Shown: piece by piece, positions 8,552 through 17,343 of the stretch
How the letters are laid out: each line of letters starts with the position of its first letter
How positions within the stretch are numbered: the first letter of the stretch is position 1
Assembly (NCBI RefSeq): GCF_003058465.1
Contig: NZ_CP028901.1
Span: 496,001-560,000, forward strand
Length of the DNA stretch: 64,000 bases
Reading direction: 5' to 3'
DNA from: Orrella marina
GTDB taxonomy: Bacteria > Pseudomonadota > Gammaproteobacteria > Burkholderiales > Burkholderiaceae_B
Made by a program: the position numbers and the translations under genes
Notes under the pieces: model-generated
Seen by the model: the letters and a program-made list of their open reading frames with translations, nothing else
The model's database searches: none
What the model was told of the DNA's origin: nothing

Positions 8552-8889
8552 CACTGATCTCCCTGAGCGGTCAGACACAGACTACGGAGCCAGTTGGCGG
8601 GTGGCAACTTCGCCAGCTCAATGCGCATATCGTCCAGGATGATCGTGCAGGCAATGCCGGGTCGTGAGGTAGCTAGCGGTGCTGGTCGCGACTGGACAGA
8701 CTTCAGATTCACGCGCATGAAGCCTGACTGCTGCTTGCGCGAACGCTCAGCCTGTCGCCGGAAATGATTGCGCCACTTGTAAAGCTCGATCGCTTTGAGC
8801 TGGTTCTGCTCGGCATAGACTTTGGTGGTCAATCCTGAAGCGTCGATGGCATCCAGGTGCTTTCGCCAGAATTGTTCAGTCTCTGACAT
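8551..8889 (-). CDS. tnpA: IS66-family accessory protein TnpA (Orf1)
   Basis: A 112-residue protein. The ATG at 8889 (MSETEQFWRKHLDAIDASG) is preferred to the longer frame because family members begin this way. An HTH-like part (LTTKVYAEQNQLKAIELYKWRNHFRRQ) is followed by a variable C-terminal half. It is the first gene of the usual tnpA-tnpB-tnpC order of IS66 elements and overlaps tnpB by one base. It appears intact. Confidence 0.88.
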   Translation of the reverse strand: MSETEQFWRKHLDAIDASGLTTKVYAEQNQLKAIELYKWRNHFRRQAERSRKQQSGFMRVNLKSVQSRPAPLATSRPGIACTIILDDMRIELAKLPPANWLRSLCLTAQGDQ

Positions 8890-9145
8890 GTTGGAATCTC
8901 CAGTTGCAAGACAACGAGAGAATCGCATGCTCGGAAAATAACGAACAGCCCCGTCATAATGGAGCGCATACAACGGAAACGTCAAAGGGTGCAGAAATCA
9001 GGAAGAACCAGGGAAGTCGCAGCACTCAGGCCCGGTTTATGAAACGTTCGGGCTAAAGCGCTAACACACAGATTTGAGGAGCGTTCCAAAATGACAATGG
9101 TGATACCGTTTTACACGCCGTTTCATCAGCCCCGACTAAGTGTCA
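8890..9145. other. Right flank of the IS66 element
   Basis: About 255 bases with no gene. The IS66 promoter and right terminal repeat should be here. A hairpin GCCCG...CGGGC with inner GTTT/AAAC is visible near 9029-9053. No 8-bp target duplication of the IS66 element could be recognised. Confidence 0.35.
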
Positions 9146-9153
9146 TCAGCATT

Positions 9154-10201
9154 CTTGATTAGAAACGAACCTCAGCCACACTGGCGTCACACACCAATCT
9201 CGCATATACTGACTAAATGATCAGTATTCTTGGCGAGGTGACACAATGGCGATGAATCGAATTCAATTTCAACAGGGACTCTCCATGCCGGAATTCATAC
9301 AGCAGTCTGGCACAGAATCTCAGTGTGAGGCAGCGCTTGAGAAGGCTCGCTGGCCCAGCGGATTTGTCTGCCCACGGTGCCATGAGTCCAATCACAGCAA
9401 GATTGGCGGTCGTACGCATGCCTTGTTTCAATGCCAAGCCTGCCGGCATCAGACATCACTCATTGCGGGCACCGTCATGCAGGGCACCAAGCTGCCATTG
9501 ACCACCTGGTTTCTGGCCATTTACCTGATCAGTCAGGCCAAGACAGGTCTTTCAGCACTGGCGCTCAAACGCCATCTGGGCGTGAGCTACCCGAGCGCCT
9601 GGCTCATGCATCACAAACTGATGCATGCCATGGCCCAGAGGGAGAGACGCTATACCCTAGAAGGGCAAGTGCAACTGAATGACGCCTATCTTGGTGGTGA
9701 GCGCAGCGGCAAATCGGGCCGTGGCTCAGAGAACAAGGTTCCATTCATCGCCGCCGTCAGTCTGACCGATGACGGTCATCCGATTCGTGTCAAGCTCACG
9801 CCTGTTGCGACCTTCAGTATCGAGGCAGTGGCTGATTGGGCCAAAGGCAACCTCGCTCCTGGAAGTACGGTCCATTCTGACGGACTGGCCTGTTTCACAG
9901 GCGTGATGGCGGCACAATGCCATCATCAGCGCACCGTTGTGGGCGGGCGAAAGCCCAAAGATATGCCGGAGTTTCGCTGGATCAATACCGTGTTGAGTAA
10001 TCTCAAGACCAGTCTGAGCGGAAGTCATCATGCATTTGCCTTTCGCAAGTATGCCGCCCAGTACCTTGCTGCATTTGCCTATCGTTTCAACCGTCGTTTC
10101 GATCTGAAAACACTGCACCAGCGTCTTGTCGTTGCAGTGGCGGACTGTGGACCGCTGCCCCAGCGGAAGATCCGTGCGGCTGAGACTCGTTGCTAATCAG
10201 G
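9154..10201 (+). mobile_element. IS1595-family insertion sequence, complete, with 8-bp target duplication
   Basis: The ends are CTTGATTAGAAACGA on the left and, in reverse complement, CCTGATTAGCAACGA on the right. They continue to match through CTCAGCC and CAC, an imperfect repeat of about 28 bp. TCAGCATT occurs directly outside both ends (9146-9153 and 10202-10209). An 8-bp duplication is what IS1595 elements make. The element is 1048 bp and holds one transposase gene whose stop codon lies in the right repeat. The clean duplication and matching ends point to a relatively recent insertion. Confidence 0.93.
9246..10196 (+). CDS. IS1595-family transposase
   Basis: A 316-residue transposase. 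It has an N-terminal zinc ribbon (CPRCHESNHSKIGG, then CQACRHQTSLIAGT) and a helical linker with KTGLSALALKRHLGVSYPSAW. A DDE-like ISXO2 domain follows: Asp in LNDAYLGGERSGKSGRGSE, Asp in VHSDGLACF, and a WINTVLSNLKTSLSGSHHAF segment where family members have N or E/H as the third residue. GAGGTG lies 5 bases before the ATG at 9246. The stop codon TAA is part of the right inverted repeat. All motifs are intact. Confidence 0.95.
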   Translation: MAMNRIQFQQGLSMPEFIQQSGTESQCEAALEKARWPSGFVCPRCHESNHSKIGGRTHALFQCQACRHQTSLIAGTVMQGTKLPLTTWFLAIYLISQAKTGLSALALKRHLGVSYPSAWLMHHKLMHAMAQRERRYTLEGQVQLNDAYLGGERSGKSGRGSENKVPFIAAVSLTDDGHPIRVKLTPVATFSIEAVADWAKGNLAPGSTVHSDGLACFTGVMAAQCHHQRTVVGGRKPKDMPEFRWINTVLSNLKTSLSGSHHAFAFRKYAAQYLAAFAYRFNRRFDLKTLHQRLVVAVADCGPLPQRKIRAAETRC

Positions 10202-10209
10202 TCAGCATT

Positions 10210-10623
10210 TGCAATTTCGTCTGAGATATTCGGGCGTCGTGTCTGGCAGAACGCATCTCACATATGGATACTCTTTGGGTTCTCGTCAAGGGATCTGGAT
10301 GTGTCTGGGGATATTCGTACCTATCTGGTCGCCAGTTCGAAGCGAACGCAGCATGAGTACTGACTGGTCAACCTCACGTTTCGTTTATCGGGACATTCTC
10401 AGGTTTGTCTGATCGTAACGACCGAGGCGGCACGGTTCGGTGTTACTGCCTGCGTTTGCGTCTAGTGAAGTCAATTTGCTGACGGCGATTCGTTTGTCAC
10501 GGTCCAAGACTCAGACGCAGGGAATATACAAGGCTTGGTCGTTCGGGCAGCGAGCGCGGTAAAAGAGCTGGAGAACGTGTCAGGTACGGAGCATTTGGAG
10601 TGTTTCCTTGTTGCAAACACGGC
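10210..10623. other. Intergenic region downstream of iclR, no gene seen
   Basis: About 410 bases between the IS1595 element and the end of the IclR gene. Short frames here have no ribosome binding site and no recognisable protein. No convincing terminator for the iclR gene was found. Confidence 0.5.
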
Positions 10624-11457
10624 TTACTTCAGGTCGTTTAGTATGTTGGGCTCGATGTGTGTTTCGATGAGATTGTGCATCAACTTGACGAGGTCTGATA
10701 TTCTGATCTGAATGCGCTGAGAGGGGCCGCCAAGTCCCAACACAGCGCTTGCCATCCCTTCTGGGACTGGCAATACGACAGCGATCGCAGCCGCACCATC
10801 CGTGAACTGATCGTTGTACGCATACCCGGCCGTACGGATCTGGTCGATCTCTTTCATAAATGCATCTGGATCTTCGATGCGTTCGTGTGTTGGGACTCGT
10901 GAATTAATGCGCTTGAGCATTTTGAGGACAGATAACTCAGTCATCTGGGCGAGTAACATTTTCCCGGTTGCGCTGCGATGAATGGGTCTTAAAGAACCAG
11001 GCCTGAGAAAGTAGCGAAGCGCGCGACGGGACTGCATTGTATGGACGTATTGAGAAAATATGTCATTCTGCATGGCCAGCATCACGGTTTCCCCCGTTTT
11101 CTGCTGTAAGTCTGACATCAAAGCGATCACCGCGCCGTCCTGAAAGATCTGACCGTGCAACCAGTCCCCGAGCATACAGACGCGCATGGTCGGGGTGTAT
11201 AGCTTGCCGACTGGATCGTAAAAAACATATTCCATCGACTGCAGACATTTGAGTAGTGCCAGCGCACTGGGAACAGGGTAGGACAGCCTGCGAGCCAGTT
11301 CAGTCAGTGACATGGGACGCTGGACGCGGTCAAAGAGTTCGAGAATTTCGAGTACGCGCTGCGCAGACTTCACGGTCGAAGACCGGGTCACAGAGAGTTC
11401 GCTGTCATCTTCTGGAACCATGTTTGGTTCAACTGCGATTGATCGGTTTGTGGGCAT
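10624..11457 (-). CDS. IclR-family transcriptional regulator
   Basis: A 277-residue protein with an N-terminal winged helix (about residues 30-95, with AQRVLEILELFDRVQRPMSLTELARRLSYPVPSALALLKCL). The IclR effector-binding GAF-like domain follows, with the typical LRPIHRSATGKMLLAQM, an AGYAYNDQF block and a YNDQ...AAIAVVLPVP stretch. It lies downstream of the acyl-CoA genes on the same strand and most likely controls that operon, the divergent Bug receptor, or both. The effector is unknown; IclR regulators usually sense an aromatic or aliphatic acid that is the pathway substrate. No strong ribosome binding site precedes the first ATG, and a second ATG at 11421 is possible. Confidence 0.92.
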   Translation of the reverse strand: MPTNRSIAVEPNMVPEDDSELSVTRSSTVKSAQRVLEILELFDRVQRPMSLTELARRLSYPVPSALALLKCLQSMEYVFYDPVGKLYTPTMRVCMLGDWLHGQIFQDGAVIALMSDLQQKTGETVMLAMQNDIFSQYVHTMQSRRALRYFLRPGSLRPIHRSATGKMLLAQMTELSVLKMLKRINSRVPTHERIEDPDAFMKEIDQIRTAGYAYNDQFTDGAAAIAVVLPVPEGMASAVLGLGGPSQRIQIRISDLVKLMHNLIETHIEPNILNDLK

Positions 11458-11502
11458 CTGAAGTATCTGACTGTTCGATGTGAATTGTTAGCTATAGCGC
11501 CG

Positions 11503-11537
11503 GTCCGGATCTTCGTTGCACCCGCGCAGATCCGGAC
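11503..11537. promoter_or_regulatory. 10-bp perfect inverted repeat between the hydratase gene and iclR
   Basis: GTCCGGATCT and AGATCCGGAC are separated by 15 bases, located between the hydratase stop (11594) and the iclR start (11457). There is no T-run on the minus-strand side, so it is either a factor-dependent terminator or processing hairpin, or an autoregulatory operator of IclR. Confidence 0.5.
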
Positions 11538-11593
11538 ACTCCATCGATTGTCCTGGCTGAACAAGCCCAGTGCCTCTGACTTTGCCTTGCGCG

Positions 11594-12385
11594 TTAGCAG
11601 CCTTTGAAAACAGGTTTTCTTTTCTCGCGAAACGCCGCTACTGCTTCCTTGTGGTCTTCTGTCGTAAAGATTGTACCCATGTGAGATGAAGCAAGATCCA
11701 AGTGTGTTCTGAGATCAATATGCATGCTTTGGTACACAGCTCGTTTCATCATTTTTATTGCCAGCGGTGGCTGTGAAGCAATATTGGCAGCCATCTCGTA
11801 GGTGGCCTCCATCAGTTGGTCATCATCAACGACTCGATTCACCAGTCCGAGTTGCTTGGCTTCGTCAGAATCGACAAATCTTCCTGTGAAGAGTAGTTCC
11901 AGTGCCATGGGAACCCCCACAATACGCGGAAGGTACCACGCACCACCGTCCCCCGCAAATATTCCCATGCGGACATATGTTTCAGCAAAGCGCGCACTAC
12001 GCGCTGCAATACGGATATCACCCATAAGTGCCATGTCCATGCCTGCACCGGCTGCAACCCCGTTAACAGCGACAAGCACTGGCTTATCCATGCGCTCCAT
12101 CAGGAGTGGGATTCTGTGGACCCTGTGGGCCAGACTTTGTTTGCGGCTGTATGCGGTCTCCACGCCATGGCGCTCTGCAAAGCTTCCAACGTCACCGCCT
12201 GAGCAAAAACCTTTGCCCGTGCCGGTGAGAACAACAACATTCACATCATCACGTTGCTCGGACTCCAACAACGCATCGTGCCAGGCGTGCAGCATTTCCC
12301 CCGTAAACGCGTTAAGTTTTTCTGGACGATTCAGTCGAATCGTTGCAATGTTGTCTTTCACTTCGTAAACCAGCTCTTGTTGCAT
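11594..12385 (-). CDS. Enoyl-CoA hydratase/isomerase family protein
   Basis: A 263-residue crotonase-fold enzyme. FCSGGDVGSF carries the first oxyanion-hole segment, and GVAAGAGMDMALMGDIRIA the second. The family usually has a glutamate in the PE(V/I)xLG segment. Here the matching segment is FAETYVRMGIFAGDGG, without an obvious glutamate in the same column, so the reaction may differ from classic water addition (isomerase, hydrolase or lyase members exist). The context of two acyl-CoA dehydrogenases and a CoA ligase argues that it acts third, on the 2,3-unsaturated CoA ester. It is about 160 bp from the ligase gene and probably in the same transcript. Confidence 0.9.
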   Translation of the reverse strand: MQQELVYEVKDNIATIRLNRPEKLNAFTGEMLHAWHDALLESEQRDDVNVVVLTGTGKGFCSGGDVGSFAERHGVETAYSRKQSLAHRVHRIPLLMERMDKPVLVAVNGVAAGAGMDMALMGDIRIAARSARFAETYVRMGIFAGDGGAWYLPRIVGVPMALELLFTGRFVDSDEAKQLGLVNRVVDDDQLMEATYEMAANIASQPPLAIKMMKRAVYQSMHIDLRTHLDLASSHMGTIFTTEDHKEAVAAFREKRKPVFKGC

Positions 12386-12544
12386 ATGAGTTCCGCTCCT
12401 TGTTAATAATTAGTAGATGCCTGTTTGTTGTTATTGGCTCTGGATTTGAGTTCGGTTACTGGTAGATCAGGACTATGTAGTAATCAGGTTTTGATGGTAT
12501 TTGGTCAAGGGTTCAGATGTGGCAAAGACACTCAGACCTGCGCT

Positions 12545-14668
12545 TCATCCTTCATCAGTGCTGCGGATTCCGAGGGCATCAACGATCGTGATGCCCTGAC
12601 CGTCTGGATGAACAAACACAGGGTTGACATCAAATTCGACCAGATCGTTCTGCAAGTTCACAGCCATGATTGATAGTCTGACGAGAAACTGTGCAAGACT
12701 GTTCCTGTCTGCGGCTGGCTGTCCTCGGACGCCATCGAGTAGCTTGTTGCCCTTGAGGCGTCGGATCAATGAATGGCTCTCCGACAGAGAAAGTGGTGCA
12801 GGTGCAAGTGCCGTATCCTCAAGCACTTCAGCGAATATTCCACCAGATCCAATCATGATCATCGGGCCAAACTGTTTATCCATCACGATGCCAGCCATCA
12901 TCTCGACCCCCGGTTTGGCCATTGCCTGTACCAGAACGCCATCGATAACGGCATCCGGGGCGTAGGGCTTCGCCCTGGAAAGGATTTGCCTGAAGGCTGG
13001 CTCAATCGAGCGATCATCCGGTAAGCCAAGCTGTACGACTTGCGCTTCCGTTTTATGGGTGATGTCCGCGCTATGGACTTTGAGTGCAACCGGATAGCCG
13101 ATTCTGGCGGCGATCTGTCTTGCGTGTTCAGGGTCTGTAGCAATAGCCTCTTGCGCGATCGGGATGCCGTAAAGTTCCATTAACTGTTTGGCCTGGAATT
13201 CGGCAATGACCTTGCCGGGATAACTTTTCAGTACTGCTTTTACTTTGGTTTGTACTGGACCGGGTAACCAGTCGACTCGCTCGGGTTGTTTTTCCTTATC
13301 CAGAAAGTTGCGATAATCGCGCATGGCAGCCAGAGCAAGCACGCATCCTCGGATCGTGGTGAAACAGTGCAGTCCAAGATCTCTAAGTCTGGCTCGTGAC
13401 CCTTCTGAAATGAGTGTGTAGCTATAGAGCAGTACGGGTTTTCCGATGCTGCGACTCAGCTCGGCAATTCGCTGGCCTTCGCTGATAAGACGTTTCTCGT
13501 GGGCGAAAGACGCGGCCAGTATGATTGCATCGATGTTGTCAGCCTTTGCCAGAACTTCCAACGTTTCGCTATAGCCATGCACTGTCGTCTGCGCTGTGAT
13601 GTCTACCGGATTGGCCGTAGATCCAAAAGAGGGAATGAAGGTCTGTAATACTGACTGGCTGTTCTCGTCTAGTGTGGGTAGCTCGAATCCCTGTGCCTGC
13701 AGGGCATCCGTTAGCCAGACAGCGGTACCACCAGAGGGCGACACGACTGCAACTCGGTCATCCTTTGGGAGTGCGTAGTTGGTCAAACCAGCTGCGATAT
13801 CGAGCAACTCACCTTGATCGTCAGCGCGCAAGACTCCGCACGCGTCTAGCACGGCATCCACGACCTTGGCCGGGCTGGCCAGGGCTCCGGTGTGCGATGC
13901 AGCAGCTTTCCCACCGGCCACGGAACGGCCAACCTTGACGATCACAATCGGTTTACGCAGAACTGCAGCTCGACGTGCTAACTCGACAAACCGCTTGGCA
14001 TTCGCAAATGATTCAACGTACATCATTACAACTGCGGTTTCAGGTTGTTCGATAATGTAATCCGCGTAGTCGCTGAGCTCGAGATCGACCTGGTTACCTA
14101 CGCTGACGATATGATTAAAGTTAAGATTGTCGCGTCGTCCTCGGTTGTAAAACCCAAACCCCAGACCTCCACTTTGCGACACAATGCCGATTTGACGCTT
14201 GGCGGCTAGATCGCCGATTTCGATATTGATAGCGGGGCTAAAAGTCGCAGCCAGCTTGGTTCTCGTCGTGAACAGGCCTTCTGAGTTGGGCCCACTCACC
14301 CGAACACCGACTTCTTTTGAGACCCGCAAGAGCTCTGCCTGCAGTGCCTGTCCTTCGGCCCCAGCCTCGTTGAACCCAGAGCTCACCACCAGCACATACG
14401 GGATTGCTTTTTGGCCGCACTGACGGACAGCCTCACATACAAGCTGGGCAGGAATGGCGATGATAGCCAAGTCAATTTTGTCTTCAATAGACACTACATC
14501 CGGGTAGGCTTTAAGGCCACCAATATGGGTATGTCTAGGGTGAATGGGATAGATCCGCCCCTCATATCCGTGGGAGATAATGGCATCAAGTGTCTTGCCA
14601 CCAATTTTTTCCGTGCCTTCACTTGCACCAATCACGGCAATACTTTCGGGGTAAAAGAACTGCTTCAT
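12545..14668 (-). CDS. NDP-forming acyl-CoA synthetase (acetate-CoA ligase, ADP-forming type)
   Basis: A 707-residue protein with the fused alpha-beta layout of ADP-forming CoA ligases. It has a CoA-binding Rossmann domain (FYPESIAVIGASE at the start), succinyl-CoA-ligase-like domains with GIVSQSGGLGFG and the phospho-histidine loop AASHTGALA, and a C-terminal ATP-grasp domain (GYPVALKVHSADITHKTEA, MIGSGGIFAEVLED). It would activate the pathway acid to its CoA ester using ATP. The ATG at 14668 is chosen because the protein then starts like its family and overlaps the upstream dehydrogenase stop by ATGA. Longer frames exist but are shadowed by that gene. The substrate cannot be told; feruloyl-CoA and related synthetases also belong to this family. 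Confidence 0.92.
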   Translation of the reverse strand: MKQFFYPESIAVIGASEGTEKIGGKTLDAIISHGYEGRIYPIHPRHTHIGGLKAYPDVVSIEDKIDLAIIAIPAQLVCEAVRQCGQKAIPYVLVVSSGFNEAGAEGQALQAELLRVSKEVGVRVSGPNSEGLFTTRTKLAATFSPAINIEIGDLAAKRQIGIVSQSGGLGFGFYNRGRRDNLNFNHIVSVGNQVDLELSDYADYIIEQPETAVVMMYVESFANAKRFVELARRAAVLRKPIVIVKVGRSVAGGKAAASHTGALASPAKVVDAVLDACGVLRADDQGELLDIAAGLTNYALPKDDRVAVVSPSGGTAVWLTDALQAQGFELPTLDENSQSVLQTFIPSFGSTANPVDITAQTTVHGYSETLEVLAKADNIDAIILAASFAHEKRLISEGQRIAELSRSIGKPVLLYSYTLISEGSRARLRDLGLHCFTTIRGCVLALAAMRDYRNFLDKEKQPERVDWLPGPVQTKVKAVLKSYPGKVIAEFQAKQLMELYGIPIAQEAIATDPEHARQIAARIGYPVALKVHSADITHKTEAQVVQLGLPDDRSIEPAFRQILSRAKPYAPDAVIDGVLVQAMAKPGVEMMAGIVMDKQFGPMIMIGSGGIFAEVLEDTALAPAPLSLSESHSLIRRLKGNKLLDGVRGQPAADRNSLAQFLVRLSIMAVNLQNDLVEFDVNPVFVHPDGQGITIVDALGIRSTDEG

Positions 14669-15813
14669 GTGGACAAGCCCTCCATCAAGGCCGTGAGTCT
14701 GGACGCGGTCGGTGACGGGTCGCAGATGAGTGGCCACAGACCAACCCCACCGGCATGCAGTGCAATCTTGCCGAGTGCGTCTGCCCACTGGGCTTCATTG
14801 CCAAATTCATCTCGCCAAGCAAAGAGCCGCCGTGTCCAGAAATGGAGCGAATATTCCTTAGTGATGCCCATGGCTCCGTGCACCTGATGTGCGGTTCTGG
14901 CGGCCAGGCCTGCTGCTTCTCCAGTTCGCACTTTAGCTGCTGCAATTTCGAACATGGCGGGGCCTTGCTTCGCAGCGAATGTCGCTGCCAGTGCCGCGGC
15001 GCTCGCTGCGGCGGTGTGGCTTGCCTGAACGGCGACCAGATGCTGGATAGCCTGAAATTTCGCGATTGGTCTGCCAAACTGAACTCGGTCCTTGCTGTAT
15101 TGCAGTGTCAAGTCGAGAACCTTGCGCATTGCTGCGACCATCTGCAGACTTCGTGCAAGGGATCCTTCTGCTAGCAGATTGTTAACGGGTTTGTAGCTCA
15201 GGCTGACACAGTCTGATGACACATTGACAGAGGACAGTGTTATCGCGTCTTTGGGCTCGTCTGCGACATTGAACGACGGGGATATGCTATCTGCTGACAG
15301 AATGGCCGGCTCAAGCCGGACAAGTGCTGTGCCTTGCTGATACTGGACAGGTACCGCAATTGCAGCGGCACGGTGGCCCCAGCCGATACGAGAGATCCGC
15401 CCGTTGACACGCCAGCCGCTTTTAGTCGAGGTTAGCGTGGGGAGTGCAACGCCTGGGATGTTGTTGGAAATGCTTAGCGGTCCATCTGGAAATGCCAAGC
15501 CCGCAAATGTGAAGTGGCGCTGGGCGAGCAGGGTTTCGACCCACGGGATGGGTGCAGCAAACTCACCAGCCAGTGAGATCAGGACTGAGAGAGTTTCCCA
15601 GTCTAGTAGCTCATTGCCGGTGGAATCAGGCTTGACCGCATCGGTCAGCCCCGATTTTTGCAAGGCATCCCACAGTGCCTGAGGCCAATGACCAGCGGTA
15701 CATTTTTCAAGTACGTGTGTATCACAGTAGTCCGAAAGTATTCGCGCCCCCGCTGCGTGCAGCATGTGTCGAAACTCGATTTCGTCCTGATGTTCTTTAT
15801 CGTGATAAGTCAT
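14665..15813 (-). CDS. Acyl-CoA dehydrogenase family protein, smaller divergent subunit
   Basis: A 382-residue protein with the acyl-CoA dehydrogenase fold. A helical N-terminal part is followed by a beta domain with the weak motif INGRISRIGWGHRAA-like region, and a C-terminal helical domain with DRVQFGRPIAKFQAIQHLVA and ARTAHQVHGAMGITKEYSLHFWTRRL. The C-terminal HQVHGAMGITKE block is strongly conserved in the family. The usual FAD-contact motif (SEPxAGSD) is not obvious, which is common in the partner subunit of heteromeric dehydrogenases. It overlaps both neighbours by ATGA, so it is made together with the dehydrogenase at 15810. The pair probably forms a complex that oxidises the CoA ester. 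Confidence 0.9.
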   Translation of the reverse strand: MTYHDKEHQDEIEFRHMLHAAGARILSDYCDTHVLEKCTAGHWPQALWDALQKSGLTDAVKPDSTGNELLDWETLSVLISLAGEFAAPIPWVETLLAQRHFTFAGLAFPDGPLSISNNIPGVALPTLTSTKSGWRVNGRISRIGWGHRAAAIAVPVQYQQGTALVRLEPAILSADSISPSFNVADEPKDAITLSSVNVSSDCVSLSYKPVNNLLAEGSLARSLQMVAAMRKVLDLTLQYSKDRVQFGRPIAKFQAIQHLVAVQASHTAAASAAALAATFAAKQGPAMFEIAAAKVRTGEAAGLAARTAHQVHGAMGITKEYSLHFWTRRLFAWRDEFGNEAQWADALGKIALHAGGVGLWPLICDPSPTASRLTALMEGLST

Positions 15814-16973
15814 CTCATCCCCAGGCTTTTTGCGATCATGCCTCTCAAAATTTCGCGAGTTCCACCGCGAATGCTGTAAACCGGCGCGTTGAGCGTTACA
15901 AATGCGAGAGCCTGTTCGAATGCACCAACACTGGCTGGATCGTCTCGCAATGACTGCGGTATCAGCCTTCGTGCAATCTCGGGGATCTCTTGCTCAAATG
16001 TGGTTCCTAGATCCTTGATCAGGGCAGCCTGGGTGGTTGGCATGGACCCTTGTCTGACAAGGTCTGCCACTGAGAGTGACATGTGGTGCAGCGTCCACAG
16101 ATGAGCGACCAGTCGTCCGATCTCCTCTTGTGCCACGCTGTTGTGGTTTGGGCTGGCTTGCTCCAGCAGATCGTTGAGCAGGCCGATTGAACTCATCCAA
16201 CGATCGGGTCCACTTCGCTCGTAAACGAGTTCGCTAGTCACTTGCTTCCATCCGTTGCCGATCTGACCAACGACATCTTCATCGCTGACAAAGACTTCAT
16301 CAAAAAACACTTCGTTGAAGTCGTGCTCGCCTGACATGTTACGAATCGGTCGGATAGTAAGACCAGGTGATTGCATATCAATCAGAAACTGGCTGACCCC
16401 CTCGTGGCGGCTTTTCCCGGCATCGCCAGTGCGGGCAAACAGTATCATCATATGAACACGATGCGCATTGCTGGTCCAGATCTTGGATCCGTTGATCCGC
16501 CAGCCCCCAGGTACCTGCGTCGCACGGGTGCGGATTGATGCCAGATCTGAACCCGAGTTCGGCTCACTCATGCCAATGCAGAAGTACAACTCTCCTTTTG
16601 CGATACGAGGCAAAAATCGTTCTTTCTGGGAGTCCGTGCCGAACCTCAGTAACAGAGGGCCACTTTGTCGATCGGCCACCCAGTGCGCGCGCACGGGGGC
16701 TCCGGCGGCGAGCAACTCCTCTGTGAGAATGTGTCGCTCAATCGGGCTGCGCTCATGCCCACCGTATGCTTTGGGCCAAGTCATGCCAATCCAGCCTTGA
16801 CTTGCCAGAGTTTTGCTAAAGCCAGGATCGAATGTTGCCCAGCCACTGGGCTTAGGTGCCCACAAGCCGAGTGCACGCTGATCGTCAAGAAAAGTTCTGA
16901 TTTCACGTCTGAAATTTCGCAAAGCCTCGGGTTCACGAAATGATGGGAATCGCATGACTTCAATGGTCAACAC
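15810..16973 (-). CDS. Acyl-CoA dehydrogenase family protein, main subunit
   Basis: A 387-residue flavoprotein. It has the helical N-terminal domain (WIGMTWPKAYGGHERS), the FAD and substrate motif FCIGMSEPNSGSDLASIRTRA, WRINGSKIWTSNAH, and a C-terminal YSIRGGTREILRGMIAKSLG. The start is probably the GTG at 16973 or the next TTG, because AGGAG lies just upstream; the ATG six codons later is too far from it. It is the first gene of a tightly overlapped minus-strand operon (dehydrogenase, dehydrogenase, CoA ligase, then hydratase and iclR) and is divergent from the Bug receptor at 17344. The gene order indicates uptake and beta-oxidation-like breakdown of one carboxylic acid. Confidence 0.93.
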   Translation of the reverse strand: MLTIEVMRFPSFREPEALRNFRREIRTFLDDQRALGLWAPKPSGWATFDPGFSKTLASQGWIGMTWPKAYGGHERSPIERHILTEELLAAGAPVRAHWVADRQSGPLLLRFGTDSQKERFLPRIAKGELYFCIGMSEPNSGSDLASIRTRATQVPGGWRINGSKIWTSNAHRVHMMILFARTGDAGKSRHEGVSQFLIDMQSPGLTIRPIRNMSGEHDFNEVFFDEVFVSDEDVVGQIGNGWKQVTSELVYERSGPDRWMSSIGLLNDLLEQASPNHNSVAQEEIGRLVAHLWTLHHMSLSVADLVRQGSMPTTQAALIKDLGTTFEQEIPEIARRLIPQSLRDDPASVGAFEQALAFVTLNAPVYSIRGGTREILRGMIAKSLGMR

Positions 16974-17044
16974 TGTCTCCTGTTTCTGTAACTTGTCTGT
17001 TCTGCTTGAGGGATGGGCAGTAAGCGTCAGCTCTTAGTTTGATT

Positions 17045-17055
17045 TGTAATTTACA
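17045..17055. promoter_or_regulatory. Palindrome TGTAATTTACA in the divergent promoter region
   Basis: A perfect 11-bp palindrome in an AT-rich stretch (17039-17100), between the start of the acyl-CoA operon and the Bug receptor. Its form is like the short palindromes bound by IclR-family proteins, and an IclR gene closes the operon. This is position and symmetry only; no binding data. Confidence 0.35.
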
Positions 17056-17184
17056 TCTATAAATTAATTAATCACAAGTGTAAAGTTATAGTATTGTGAT
17101 GGAAGGCTACAGGTTAATCAGGTCAAGTCGACGACGTCAGTTTTTGAAAGCAATGCTTGACTTATGTCTTGATCAAGTGAGCAG

Positions 17185-17200
17185 GTGACTGTCACGTGAC
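17185..17200. promoter_or_regulatory. Overlapping GTGAC/GTCAC dyads upstream of the Bug receptor
   Basis: GTGAC-T-GTCAC (17185-17195) overlaps GTCACGTGAC (17191-17200), and another perfect palindrome, CTTGATCAAG, lies just upstream at 17168-17177. Three dyads in 33 bp, about 150 bp before the receptor start, suggest a regulator binding region. No sigma-70 promoter could be placed with certainty. Confidence 0.35.
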
Positions 17201-17343
17201 CAGGGCACTTCACTGTGTGTGAAGCTATGGCTGTGAGTGTTCGATTACTGACGAAACAACACCATCCATTTGGTACGAATTATTCTGATTACCAGCTAAT
17301 TACACCGCCCGGTTTAGGTGGGTTTATAAAAGGAGACAGCGTA

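Noticed and set aside
6390..9060. IS66 terminal repeats and 8-bp target duplication
   Set aside because: I compared the flanks for matching ends but found none that I trust, so element limits are not given.
10209..10412. 67-codon frame after the IS1595 element
   Set aside because: Starts in the target duplication, without a ribosome binding site or known protein features.
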